Positions 11,839-21,879 of a DNA stretch of 64,000 nucleotides are shown here, piece by piece (position 1 is the first letter of the stretch; every line of letters begins with the position of its first letter). A model generated the notes under the pieces. The model was given only the letters and a program-made list of their open reading frames with translations. It did no database searches and had not been told where the DNA came from. Source of the DNA: Arabidopsis thaliana. Taxonomy: Eukaryota > Streptophyta > Magnoliopsida > Brassicales > Brassicaceae. The DNA lies in NCBI RefSeq assembly GCF_000001735.4, contig NC_003070.9, positions 13,696,001-13,760,000 of the forward strand, read 5' to 3'. A program made the translations under genes and the position numbers.

Positions 11839-12142
11839 ATGCCGCCTAGGACGAAGAATGGTGGAGAGGGTCAAAGAAAATGAAAGAAAGAAGCGGCGGC
11901 TCCAAAAAGAAGGTACCGGAAACAGAGCCGGCGCCGGCTCTATCGGCGGTACTGTTGTTGGGACCTCCGCCGGCTCGAACGACTAAGACGGTGGTTGTTG
12001 ATGCTACGTTTTATGAAGCTTTAAACCCGATTCCTGATGGAGAAGAGAATGAGCAAACTAATGAGCAAGATGAGAATGAAAGTAAACGAACTGAAGAAGA
12101 ATCAGAGAGTAGTAGCCAAATCTTGGGCTTCGATTACAAATT
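11839..12142 (+). pseudogene. MULE A DUF1985/ULP-like gene, first exon fragment
   Basis: It starts MPPRTKNGGEGQRK and then runs into a stop. The continuing sequence is in another frame (from 11880: Lys/Pro-rich, then Glu/Asn-rich acidic tail ..RTEEESESSSQILGFDYK), so there is at least one frameshift. The same start style (M-x-PRT/M-ARTK) occurs in MULE B and copy C. The exon is cut by the solo LTR at 12143 and resumes at 13759 after its TSD copy AAATT. The encoded family is the MULE-borne 'DUF1985/Ulp1' protein; only its N-terminus survives here. Confidence 0.6.
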
Positions 12143-13758
12143 TGATAACACTAGATTTTAACCATTTTAAGCCCTTGTTTTTCATGCATTTATCTTAGTT
12201 TCATGTCTCTTTTCATGCATTCTTAGTCTCTTTTCCTTCCTTTGTACATTTTGCATTGCATTACATAGCATACTTGCATTTGGAGTGTTTTACAGGTAAA
12301 TAAGGTACTTTTGGACTCAACTTGGACATTTCTAGCACAAAGAGTGGACTAGCTCGAGTTCGTGGGATCAAAGGAAGGACTTGGAGTATACTCGGCTTTC
12401 TTACTCGGCTGGAGATCGAGTGGAGCATACAAGGGAGAAGCAAGGACTATACTCGGCCAAGACACTCGGCTGAAGCTCGAGTGGTGCACATGAGGAAGAA
12501 GGGAAGCTGCTCGATCAAGCTACTCGGCCTAGACCCGAGTGATGTGACCAAAGGAGGCTACTCGACTTTTCTACTCGGCCAAGACCCGAGTGATGCAACA
12601 CCAACTTTCCTATTTTGTCTTTTTCCCAATTAGGGCATCCTAGTATTGCCTATAAATAGACCTCTTATGTTTTTGTCCAAAATATCTTAGCTTTGTCTGC
12701 TGGATATTAGGGTTTCTAGATTTTTTTTGCATTTTCTGGTTGTTGTGTTGAGAATTTGGATTTGATTTCTTCTGCAAACTCGTTTATCTTATTGAGATCT
12801 ATCATTTGCTAAGTTTATAATGATTTCTGGGTTTTATGATTTTTCTGAGTTTTGTTCTATGATGTTGTTCACTATTCTTGAGTAGTATTCTTCAGAGTTC
12901 TTGATGGATTCCTCTATTCTTTAGCTAGCTAAGTGTTTATATGCATGATTCCCTTCTGTTTTTGGAGTTCTTAATGCTATTTTCTTTCTGATCAATTGAA
13001 AATTGATTTCAGACTTTCTCCACCTAACAAGTGTTTGATGAAATGTCTGAACCAACTAATTTCAGAGATTTGTAGATTCTAGCCCAAGACCTTGGATGTT
13101 TAGACTGCTTATTGACTTTAATAGATTTGTGTTTAAAGCCTGCTTTGTTATGTTTCATCAATGAAAATTGAGATTAGGAAGTTATAAAGTTATGAGGATC
13201 ATTGTCACGAAAGTGGATTGATTTGGTTTTGAATCTATTGTCTAGGGATAGCTTGATTGAGTTTGTTAGTTAGCTAATGGATTGAGGAGTCCACTAGAAC
13301 CAATTACCCCATTCTTAAGAGCTCTGTTTCGTTTTATTGTGCAAAACTCGTGTCTTTAGTACTTTGCTCGTTTTGTTTAGTTCTCGTGCAAAATTGGTGT
13401 TTTTAGTATTGTACTCGACCTGTTTAGTAGTTTGCTCGACCGAGTGCTTCACTTTGTGCTTGGTTTACTTTCTGGTTCTTGCATTTGACAGTTCCTGGTC
13501 TTTAGTTTCATTTCTGCTCTTGTTATTTGAGTTTTTTTATCTTCTGCTTAGTATAGTTCCGTTTCTGAATTTGATTTGCATGTTAACCTATTGCTTAGGT
13601 TTAGTAGAAACACACCAAACCTATTCACACTTGGCTTGACTTAGTATTCTCTGATCACATCCTGATTGTTAGCAATTAAACCCAATTGGATTGACACCTT
13701 AAAAGCTACAATGGCATAAGATGCATTTAGGGAATTGACACACAAAACCCTTCTATCA
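12143..13758 (+). mobile_element. Solo LTR (family 1, copy 1), TSD AAATT
   Basis: The 1616-bp segment begins TGATAACAC and ends TTCTATCA, flanked by the 5-bp direct repeat AAATT (12138-12142 and 13759-13763). A TATA box (CTATAAATAG, about 12651) lies within it. It has clear homology to the second solo LTR at 15060-16500, for example GTGTTTGATGAAATGTCTGA and TTGGCTTGACTTAGT. There is no primer-binding site, gag or pol, so it is the product of LTR-LTR recombination. Multiple ACTCGGC / CGAGTG motifs lie in its first half. The superfamily cannot be assigned from the LTR alone; Ty3/Gypsy is a guess. Confidence 0.85.
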
Positions 13759-13763
13759 AAATT

Positions 13764-13850
13764 AGAGGAGACAAACGAGGACGTCTCAAGCGCTAATCGC
13801 GTGGACGAGGAGAGACAAGAGGATGAACTTAGCGCTAGTCCCGTGGATGA
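13764..13850 (+). pseudogene. MULE A ULP-like gene, middle exon fragment
   Basis: Continuation of the MULE A gene between the solo LTR and MULE B. It encodes a Glu/Asp-rich repeat (..VDEERQEDELSAS..). The last nine bases, CGTGGATGA, are the left target duplication of MULE B. The same repeat continues at 18603 to the right of MULE B (VDEERQEDVCNATIVEEERH), which shows that B inserted into this exon. Confidence 0.65.
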
Positions 13851-14707
13851 GAGAAAATGGTTTGAAACTCCCTTTTTGTCGAGAGAAAACCTCATATCTC
13901 CATGAAAAAACAGAAGCAATTTTTGATTTAATTTAAATTCGTAAAGTGATGATTTTACCAAGATACCCTAATCGAAATCAAACATTTACACACTGAACCT
14001 GGATCTATTCGAACCCAGACCCGACCCATATCTCTAAACGAATTTTTCTTTGGTTTCTTTTTCTTTTCAACTTCAACTCCTCAACGACGCTCCACTCTCC
14101 TTATTTGAAACTTCTCATTTCCGATTTCTCAACCTCCTCGACGCCTCTCCTCTCTGTTCTCTTCTCGACAACTAAGAACGAGAACCCTAATCTCTCATTT
14201 CTGAATCCTAATCTTCTCCTTCTATAACCCTAACTTCCTAGCCATTTTCTCCAATTCTAACCCTAATGGCGCCGAGAACAATTCCTCCTCTAAAGAAGAG
14301 GAAGAGAGGAGTAGCCGGAGGAACAAAGCCAATAGATGCTGTCACGAAGGCAACGAAGGAGCCTCCGACAACGACGGAGAAGCCATCAGCGACGGAGCAA
14401 AATCTGGTCGCAATTGAGGGAGGAAGAGTTGAAGAAGAACCAATTCCGACCATAATCCCGACCGTAGTGGAAGAAGGAGAGCAGTCTGACAACAATGAGA
14501 AAGAAAATTCTGAGAAGGATGAGAAAGAAGAGAGTGATGAAGAAGAGAAAGAAGAAGAAGAGAAAGAAGAAGAGGAGAAAGAAGAAGAGGTTTACCGGAG
14601 GATAGTCCTCCGATGATAGTAGTAAACCTTGGGCGAAGAAACCTCGTCCGATGAGAATATGGATGATGAGACTACAGTGGAAAATCAAGTGGAAATTCCG
14701 GCAGCAA

Positions 14708-15030
14708 TGATAAGTATTTCTCGAGTATTTGAATGGTATGAAACTAGTAGAACAGGATAATACTATCATTTCTGGAGAATACTGTCATTACTAGGATATA
14801 ACTATGTGTATGAATTTTGGGTAACATTGGTAGTACTAAGATAGAACTATGTGTATGATTTTTGGATAATACTGTCATTACTAGGATATAACTATGCGTT
14901 TCTGGGTAATACTGTCATTACTTGAAAACAACTACGTGTATGATTCAAGGTAATACTGTCAGTACTAGGATATAACTATGTGTATGATTCTAGGTAACAT
15001 CGGTAGTAATATGAATGAATATCTGTTGCA
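14708..15030 (+). repeat. Intronic tandem repeat, ~60-bp unit
   Basis: About five imperfect units built on TAATACTGTCATTACTAGGA followed by TATAACTATGTGTATGATT. They lie in the presumed first intron of the MULE B ULP-like gene, just before the acceptor CTGTTGCAG. The same kind of repeat, diverged in sequence, lies in copy C at 21880-22555. Confidence 0.75.
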
Positions 15031-15059
15031 GGAGATCGACGAGGAAATAGAAGCAATAC

Positions 15060-16500
15060 TGATAAGTGTGTATTTTACATGTTTTGAGCATCCATTTGTC
15101 ATCACTTTAGCATCATATCATCACTGTTTTATACCATTTCTCATCATTTGTCATCGGTTTACATGTTTAGGATAGATTTGCATGCATGTTGCATATTTGC
15201 GTTGATTTCAGCTGATTTGGAGATGTTGACGAGCTATCTGGAAGAAGCGGACCTGATCATGTCAAACCACTCGACCCCGAGGTCGAGTAGGAGCTTCAAG
15301 ATCTCAACAGATCACTCGACCCCCTGGTCGAGTAGAGGACATCACTACTTCACCACATCACTCGACCCCGAGGTCGAGTGTCTTCATCCCATCACCTGAC
15401 CATCACTCGATCACATCACTCGACCCCGAGGCCGAGTGTCTTCACCTTCATTGCCAGACCACTACTCGACCCCATCACTCCACCTGGAGGTCAAGTATCA
15501 CCATCACCACCACTCGACTGCATACTCGATGACAAGCTTCAGAGCCTTCTTCATTCCGCACTCAACCAGACACTCGAGCACAAGGAAGAAAAGAAGACTC
15601 CAGCTATTCACTCGACCTCCCACTCGACCACATGGGTCGAGTACAATTCTTAATCCGTCCCAATTCTCAGTATGCTAGGTGATTGAGTATTGGTTGATAG
15701 ATCCCTTCTGGATTAATTGTTCTTAATGCCTATTGCTTTCTGATCAACTGGAATTTGAGCCCAGACATTTCCGCGCCGAAAAGGTGTTCGATGAAATGTC
15801 TGAACCACTAATTCCAGAGATTCGTGACCCTGTACCAATGTATTGGTTGCAGGGAGCGTTTTGGCTTTAACTTGTTGATTCGTAATGCCTGTTAGGTTAG
15901 CTCTCGTCAATTGTGATTGAGTCTGGGACTAGGTTAACTTGAGAGTCTCTGTTGCGGTGGCACTTAGATTTGGTTAATGAACTTGTTGTCTAGGGTTAAT
16001 TTATTGAGCATGTCAATCACCTGTAAACTGAGGAAACGAAACTACTCAATTACCCCATCTTTGGGAATTCTTTATCTGATTGAATTCTTTGTTTACTCTA
16101 TTGTTGTTTACTGCATCTTGTTATCTGTCGCTTAATTTCTGCAATTCTTTCTTGTTACTCGACCTCATACTCGACCACCCAGTTGTTTGGCAACAGACTG
16201 TGCAGTCGAGTATCTGTGTTTTATTTTCTGTCTGTTACTCGACCTGTCACTCGACCTCACCCAGTGCTCTGCAAAGAGCTGTGTTGGTCGAGTGTTTTAC
16301 TGTTTCTTTTTGATTTTCTGTTTTCTGCATGTTCACTTAGGACTGCTAGAACAAACCAAAACCTGTTATTGCTTGGCTTGACTTAGTGACTTCTGATCAC
16401 ATCTTGATTGTTAGCATCACACTCATTTGGATTGACAACCTTCAGTACTACAACGACATGATAGTGCTTTAGGTTTAATTGACTTAAAAACCTATTATCA
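15060..16500 (+). mobile_element. Solo LTR (family 1, copy 2), TSD AATAC
   Basis: The 1441-bp segment begins TGATAAGTGTG and ends CCTATTATCA, flanked by AATAC at 15055-15059 and 16501-16505. It is homologous over much of its length to the solo LTR at 12143. Its first third is packed with inverted pairs of CACTCGACC and GGTCGAGTG separated by a few bases. No internal retroelement sequence remains. Removing it and one TSD copy restores reading of the interrupted exon (..EEIEAIPPLSMYF..). Confidence 0.88.
15268..15645. repeat. Clustered CTCGACC/GGTCGAG inverted motifs in solo LTR
   Basis: At least four near-perfect small hairpins of the form ACTCGACC-CCGA-GGTCGAGT (for example near 15270, 15316, 15360 and 15419), plus further single ACTCGAC motifs. 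The related LTR at 12143 has a looser version based on ACTCGGC and CGAGTG at about 12350-12590, so the motif family is conserved although the flanking sequence has diverged. Confidence 0.75.
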
Positions 16501-17122
16501 AATACCACCGCTGAGTATGTATTTCCCGCCCTCGGAATATGTGAAGAAAATCAAGCAATGAACTCGGTGCTATATTCACGAAGTGTTGACTACATTCGAT
16601 AAGTTGGAGCCGGAGATGAGCAAGTCCAAGAGGGCATGGTTTGAGAACCATCCAAGTTTCCAACACATCTTCCACATGCCAAGAGTCCCAAACCACCGAC
16701 TTATGGGGATGTGGATGTTCCTTCTTCGCACGGCGCGCATTGAAATGAAGAAAGAAGCGTGGTTCATCGTCAATAGCGTTCCAATCCGATATGGTATATT
16801 GGAACACACATTGATATCGAGCTTCAATTGCAAGAACTATACACTTGGATATAAAAATACGAGGAATTTGGATTTCAAGAAGAAGCATTTCAAGAATACT
16901 GTTGTGAAACGCGAAGACGTGATAGAGAAGCTCATAGGAATGGTACTAGCGGGTGAAAGATAAAAAGAAAGGTTGAGAATGATGGTCTTGTATTTCTTAA
17001 GCAGCATTATCATAGCGCCTATCAAGACCAGGGATAAGGCACCTCAAGTGGATGAATTTTGCCTCAAGGCTGTGAGTGATCTCAAGTTTTGTAGGAATTT
17101 TTAGTGGGGGAGGTATTCTTTC

Positions 17123-17750
17123 GGTTACATGCTGCCCTGCTTGGAAATTCTTGTCGCAAAGTCAAACCGATACCGTCTTCCCATTCTTTCTTAAACTGAC
17201 TAGATTCTACAACAGGTGGTGGCTCAACGTATTCATCACCAGTATCATCATCATCCCTATCATCACGTGATCCAATCTCAGGATCTTGAGTATCATCAAC
17301 CTCCGCTATTGCCTCATTTTGTTCTGTTCCTTGTCCCTCCAATTCGCCCATCACGATGGTTGCATTATCTCTCATTTAATCCTCATTTGAACCCAAATCA
17401 GCATAGTTCTTACCAATAAAACTTTTATTGATGGCCTCCACTCTCGACAGTTCCTCGAACAATTTCGGTGGAGTGATGACGTCAACAGTCAAAGAATATC
17501 TACTAACCGTTTCACCTGAAGATATATAGACACCGACATCCTCATCATCACTAATGTGTATCTCTTGAGTTGGTCCCAACATCGCTGCATTGTACTTCAT
17601 TTGCAATTTAACCTTACTTTCATCTAATCCAAGCTTCGAGCAAATCCTACTTTCTAACATGGAGAGAGTTATTTTCCCTCCTGGTGTATTCATCATCAAG
17701 CTGTACGCTCGATCTTTCCATCTAAAATATATGATCACCTTCTCCACCAT
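17123..17750 (-). pseudogene. MULE B mudrA transposase, N-terminal fragment
   Basis: On the minus strand from ATG 17750: MVEKVIIYFRWKDRAYSLM, then KITLSMLESRICSKLGLDES and HISDDEDVGVYIS, the N-terminal PB1-like/MuDR leader seen in these transposases. A single in-frame stop at 17378-17376 separates this from an acidic segment (DDRDDDDTGDEYVEPPP). Then comes GLTLRQEFPSRAAC, the start of the MuDR DNA-binding region, where the deletion junction falls (about 17123-17131). The catalytic DDE domain is gone. Only about the first 200 residues of a protein that is usually 700-900 residues long remain. Confidence 0.75.
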
Positions 17751-17759
17751 TGTATCCTA

Positions 17760-17970
17760 AGACAACAATACAAAAACTCTGTCAGTTATACTAGTTATAC
17801 TACAACTCTGGGTAACACAAGTATAACTAGTCATACTACACCTATCTGTATAATACATGTATAACTAATAATACTACATGAAAATTGGTAATACAACTGT
17901 ACCAAATAAATACTACATGTAAATGGTTAATACTAGTGCAACAAAGTCATACTACATATATATTTTCAAT
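17760..17970. repeat. Imperfect TATACTAGTTATAC-type repeats upstream of mudrA B
   Basis: Short degenerate repeats of ATACTACA(T) and TAACTAGT/ACTAGTTATAC fill the presumed leader intron of the mudrA gene of MULE B. Comparable sequence lies at 20010-20200 upstream of mudrA A. Confidence 0.55.
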
Positions 17971-18319
17971 TGAATCATGTGCAGTTATACTCAGTTCTAC
18001 CAGATGTATTTCCCGACAAGAGCTCAAATTGAATGGTTTCGGGTTCAAAACTATAATTCACTATGATTCAGTTGTTGTAATCTATTTCTTATCCATTTAC
18101 AGATCTATTCAACCTATACAGTATGCATAAACTTCCAATGTGCATACCCAAACACAATTTGCTTAATCTTAAATCTAATTGACAAAATCTCTTAGTTCTA
18201 ATCTTCAATTTTAAGCTCTATTCAGCTCGAAAAACATACCTTTTCTTTCTACGTCGACGAAGCTCACCGAAGATAAGGATATGGCAACAATGGTGATGTA
18301 AATCGAATTCCGGCAAGAG

Positions 18320-18400
18320 AGCAATGAGTGAGCGAGGAGAGAGAGTGAGCTCGAGCTTTAGAGGAGAGAGAGAGAGAGAGAGGAGAGGAGAGAGAGAGAG
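18320..18400. repeat. GA-rich microsatellite
   Basis: (GA)n-rich tract immediately upstream of the mudrA transcription unit of MULE B; it reads as a CT-rich leader on the minus strand. It lies about 200 bp inside the right end of the element. Confidence 0.7.
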
Positions 18401-18602
18401 TTTCACGGATTCTGTTTTTTTTTCCGGTTTCAATTTTTTTTTCTTTCTAAAATTATTTAATTTTAAAATGAAAATTAGAGAAAGAAGGAGGAGGGGTAAA
18501 TTGGTCTATACACATCTCATTAAAAGAGAAAGGGATATAGAGATAGTAAGAGGAGTTGAGAGATTTGTTGTTTGCAGAAAGGGAGTTATGAGATCATTTC
18601 TC

Positions 18603-18775
18603 CGTGGACGAGGAGAGACAAGAGGACGTCTGTAATGCCACTATCGTGGAGGAGGAGAGACACGAGGCGGTCTCAATGGAGGAGGAGAGAGACGAGGACG
18701 TCTTAGTGGAAAAACCCGTGGAGGAGAAGAGGAGCAAACACGAGGACATAAATGTATTTGGTTCAAATATTAAAT
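18603..18775 (+). pseudogene. MULE A ULP-like gene, fragment right of MULE B
   Basis: In frame it reads VDEERQEDVCNATIVEEERH followed by EAVSMEEERDEDVLVEKPVE, with about three units of an acidic repeat coded by GTGGAGGAGGAGAGAC-like DNA. It is the continuation of the exon fragment at 13764-13850. Beyond about 18755 it runs into unrelated AT-rich sequence and the hAT remnant. Confidence 0.6.
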
Positions 18776-18799
18776 ATAAAATAAACTTTTATATGTATA

Positions 18800-19007
18800 A
18801 ATCTATGAATAAGTATATGTAATTTCGGGTAAGCGGATACTCTTTCGGGTATCGGGTTCAGATCGTGTTTTACCCTATACCCACGGGTACGACAATCTAA
18901 GACCCAATAGGGTAAATAGCTAATACCCATACCCACCTCGAACTGTTTTTTTTCGGGTCGATTTCGGTTCGGGTTTTCGGGTATGGGTTTTTTGCCCAGG
19001 CCTACCC
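18800..19007. mobile_element. hAT-type terminal remnant
   Basis: The right boundary, read as reverse complement, is TAGGCCTGGGCAAAAAACCC followed by runs of ACCCGAAAACCCGAACC and GGGTATAGGGTA-like words, characteristic of hAT-family ends in Brassicaceae. It abuts mudrA sequence exactly at ..AAHHG. No matching opposite terminus was found, so it is a one-ended fragment. Confidence 0.6.
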
Positions 19008-19962
19008 GTGATGAGCCGCGGTATACACGTTCCGTATTCCCTTTATGAGGCTTGCATTTCTATCGTTCATGAAGACCAATTCAGAAGTATCGGGTACAAC
19101 CGTTTTTAGCTTCTCCAAAAACCAATCCCAACTAGCATCATTTTCACCTTTGAGTACGCCAAACGCTATGATGTAATGGTAATGGTTAGGGTCTTGAGCC
19201 GAGGCAAATACTAGCACACCACCATTCAAATGTGTTGCATCCACAATTATAACTTTCCTCATCACTTTAAAGCCTTCAATGCTAGCTCCCAAAGCTATGA
19301 CTAGGTACTAAAATTTATCATTCTCATCCAATTTCAAATATGTTATTGTACCATCATTTACCTTCTTCAACATGTACAAATAACTATTGATATCTTTTTA
19401 GCTTTCTTCCGGGCTACCTTTTAAATCACAAACCGCATTATATTTCCCCCGTCGAATATGATACTTTCACACCTAATTTCGTCTTAACCAGCTTCATGAT
19501 AACCCTTGAAACCTGAGTTTCCAATTGTCCCGAAAAATGATCATGAAGAAGAGTTGCGACTAATTGTTGATTGCCTTTCCTTTTCCTGATCCTACTACTA
19601 TCTTTACTTAGCCGAGTGCAAATTTGCATCTTATTGTACCTTCTAATCGAGAAGAATATCTGTATTACAGATATTTGACGCTCGTAAACTCTAGACAATT
19701 GTTCGGGCAATTGCTCCGGCGATTTAAAGATCTCCTCCACAACAAAAACAGTTCTTGCGTTTTTTTTTGCGGATGTTACATAAGTAAGGACATCCTCATC
19801 ATCATAAATGTTCATCTCTTTCCCTACTCCGAACAACGGTGGGTTGTACCTCATATGCAATTTAACCTTATTTCCATATAATCCAAGCTTCGTCAATATC
19901 CTATCTTCTAATATGGAGATAGTTATCTTCTCCCCTAATGTCTTCATCATCAAACTATACAT
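19008..19962 (-). pseudogene. MULE A mudrA transposase fragment
   Basis: Minus strand. The leader domain is at 19962-19438 (MYSLMMKTLGEKITISILED, NIYDDEDVLTYVTS, then QLVATLLHDHFSGQLETQVS and KLGVKVSYSTGEI). A stretch with several stops follows. The MULE transposase core at 19292-19008 has VIIVDATHLNGGVLVFASAQ, IIAFGVLKGENDASWDWFLE and PDTSELVFMNDRNASLIKGI. The first catalytic Asp (VDATH) and the DRN motif are visible. The sequence ends at AAHHG, where the hAT fragment starts, so the C-terminal third with the last catalytic residue is missing. Confidence 0.8.
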
Positions 19963-20737
19963 GCGACCTTAAAATAGATGATCAAGTTCTCTCTCATTGT
20001 ATCCTGCCAAAACAATACACATACTCAGTCAATATTACTAATATTACCGGCTCTACTACATTTTCATTAATACTAGTCCTAATTATGAAATACTACATGT
20101 GTCAGTAATACTAATACATAAATGAAATACTATATGTATAAGTAATACTAATTCTATTAAAACATACTATCTATATATAAAAACCAATTGTTTAGGTACA
20201 ACTATGCCTAGTTAGACCAGTATTATTTTCGCGGCAAGAACAAAGATTGGATTCAAGTTCAATTCAGTACGAATCAGCATGTGAAATCAAATTCTTATCC
20301 ATTTGCAGACCAAATCGACCCTAAAACTATACTTAAACTTCTAATGTAGGTACTAAAACACAATAACCCAAATCTAATTGGATTGAATCTCAAAATCCTC
20401 AAATCCTAAGTGAAAGCTCTTTGTAGTTCTAGAAACATACATGAACTCCGTATCTCGATGCAGCTTGCAGGAAGAGAATAAACGACAACAATGCAGCAGC
20501 GAGAGAGAGGTGTCGGAGCTCGAAGTCGTTGGAGAAGAAGGAGCTTTAAACATATCGAATAATTTCTTGATTCTTTTTTTTTTTTACTCTTTTTTTCCTT
20601 TTTAATTTTAATTCAATTTCAATTATTCATAAGGGTAAAATAGTATTCTCACTAATCATTAAAAGAGAAAGGGATATGTAGAGTAGAAAGAGATTTAAGA
20701 AGTTTTGTTGTGTTTAAAGGGAACATGAGAGCTATTC

Positions 20738-21242
20738 AAAAACGAAACAAATTTTTTTCAATGGTTTCCTTTATTTTCTACTTCAAAAATAATATTTTAA
20801 GTATATTCTATCTCTATTTTATAATTAATTATGAATAATACCCTTTACTTTCTAAACATATGAATTTTGACCTATTTATTTGATTTCATTTAGAATACAT
20901 TATTATAAAAAAATCACATTCCATAACATTTATTTAAAGTACGTTGTTTTTCCATTTAATATAAATTATTTTTTGTATTTTAGTTTGATTGGATTAAATA
21001 AAAATAAATAGTTTGTTTAATAAAAAAATATACTTTGTTATAATTTTAAGGACCATTTTGTAAATAAAAAAGTTCATTCAAAATATGAAGATGTGAATAG
21101 TATACCTTCAAATATGAAGATACACTATTGAATTCTTCATTTTGAAGATAAAAATGAAGCACCATTGGAGAAGATTTCTCTATCTTTTACTTCAAAATGA
21201 AGAAAAATGTGAAATTTAAAGCACCATTGGAGATGGTCTAAA
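20738..21242. mobile_element. Harbinger-type MITE remnant
   Basis: The right edge, as reverse complement, reads TAGACCATCTCCAATGGTGC, typical of PIF/Harbinger-derived MITEs of this plant group. The left side has a degenerate counterpart (TTTTCAATGGTTTCC). An internal copy of CACCATTGGAGAAG lies at about 21163. The sequence is AT-rich and non-coding, and directly abuts the right end of MULE A. Confidence 0.5.
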
Positions 21243-21709
21243 AAAGAAATTTCTTTATGATTTTTTTATCGGTAAAAGAAGTAAATGACTCAAAAAGCTT
21301 TAAACATATCGAATAATTATGACCCAACCAACCTAAACGGATCGCAAAATTACACAAGCCCATTTTATTCGGGTCATATCTAATAAAACCTAAATAAAAC
21401 ACTTTCTCACTTTTTCTCTATGGTAAAACAGATCGACGACTTTTTTTTTTCCCTTTCTTCCTTCTTCTTTTAGAGAAAACCTAGGTAAAACATATCGTCA
21501 ATCTTCGTCAATGCCATTTGACAAAAACAGATCTATATTCATTTCTCTTATATTTCTTCAAAGTCGATCTTGGTAATATTTGTCGAAAACTAAGATATTG
21601 GGTAAGTTAAAATTCGAGTTATTTCATTTTGGGTTTTGTGATTGAAATTAATTAAAGTAGAGTAACTCGAAGTGCTAATCCAAATGATTTTGTTTGTAGG
21701 TCTGGAGTA

Positions 21710-21850
21710 ATGGCTCGAACAAAGAACGCATGTGTGCCAGCGGCGGCGGAGGTGGTTTCAGACAAAATGAATGATGAAGTAGTAGTACTGTCGGCTGGAG
21801 GTTATTCTGAAGCAACAAATTCAATTTCTAACGATGATTCAACGTTATGA
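21710..21850 (+). pseudogene. Copy C DUF1985/ULP-like gene, first exon
   Basis: It starts MARTKNACVPAAAEVVSDKM and runs 46 codons to a stop. A leader intron (GTAAGTT at about 21601 to TTTGTTTGTAG ending at 21700) precedes the ATG, and the exon is Ala/Ser/Asp-rich like the equivalent exons of MULEs A and B. The body of the gene is found at 29806-31989, beyond retrotransposon E. The MULE ends for this copy were not located. Confidence 0.5.
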
Positions 21851-21879
21851 ACTTTAAACTTTACACAACTAGCAGATTA

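Larger units (their letters stand above)
14266..17122 (+). pseudogene. MULE B DUF1985/ULP-like gene, truncated and LTR-split
   Basis: Exon 1 starts MAPRTIPPLKKRKRGVAGG and ends in a Glu/Lys-rich acidic tail, with a frame break near 14610. A repeat-filled intron follows to CTGTTGCAG at about 15030. The next exon (EIDEEIEA) is interrupted by a solo LTR and resumes at 16506 with SMYFPPSEYVKKIKQ, a stop, then the DUF1985 core: WFENHPSFQHIFHMPRVPNH, MGMWMFLLRTARIE, KEAWFIVNSVPIRYG and VLYFLSSIIIAPIKTRDKAP. The frame stops near WGRYSF and joins the inverted mudrA remnant at about 17122. DUF1985 is the domain preceding the C48 (Ulp1) peptidase in these MULE-borne proteins; the peptidase itself is absent. 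Confidence 0.78.
13851..18602. mobile_element. MULE B: internally deleted DUF1985/mudrA Mutator-like element
   Basis: The 4752-bp element is flanked by CGTGGATGA (13842-13850) and CGTGGACGA (18603-18611), a 9-bp duplication with one mismatch. Left end GAGAAAATGGTTTGAAACTC; right end, reverse complemented, GAGAAATGATCTCATAACTC. A ULP-like gene reads inward from the left and a mudrA reads inward from the right. They meet tail to tail at about 17122, so everything distal in both genes has been deleted. A solo LTR (15060-16500) sits in the ULP-like gene. The caveat on the TSD is that the host site is itself a GTGGA(C/G)GA-type repeat. Confidence 0.75.
11445..20737. mobile_element. MULE A: DUF1985/ULP-carrying Mutator-like element, broken
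   Basis: The left end reads GAATTTTCGTCTTGAAAATC then CCTTTTTGTCGA; the reverse complement of the right end reads GAATAGCTCTCATGTTCCCT. Both resemble the ends of MULE B (..ACTCCCTTT..), and next to both lies the same subterminal layout. A ULP-like gene start (11839) points right and a mudrA (19962 to 19008) points left, the convergent arrangement of this MULE group. The element is interrupted by a solo LTR (12143-13758), MULE B (13851-18602) and a hAT remnant (to 19007), and the distal halves of both genes are missing. I could not find a clear 9-bp target duplication, so the outer limits are approximate. Confidence 0.6.
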
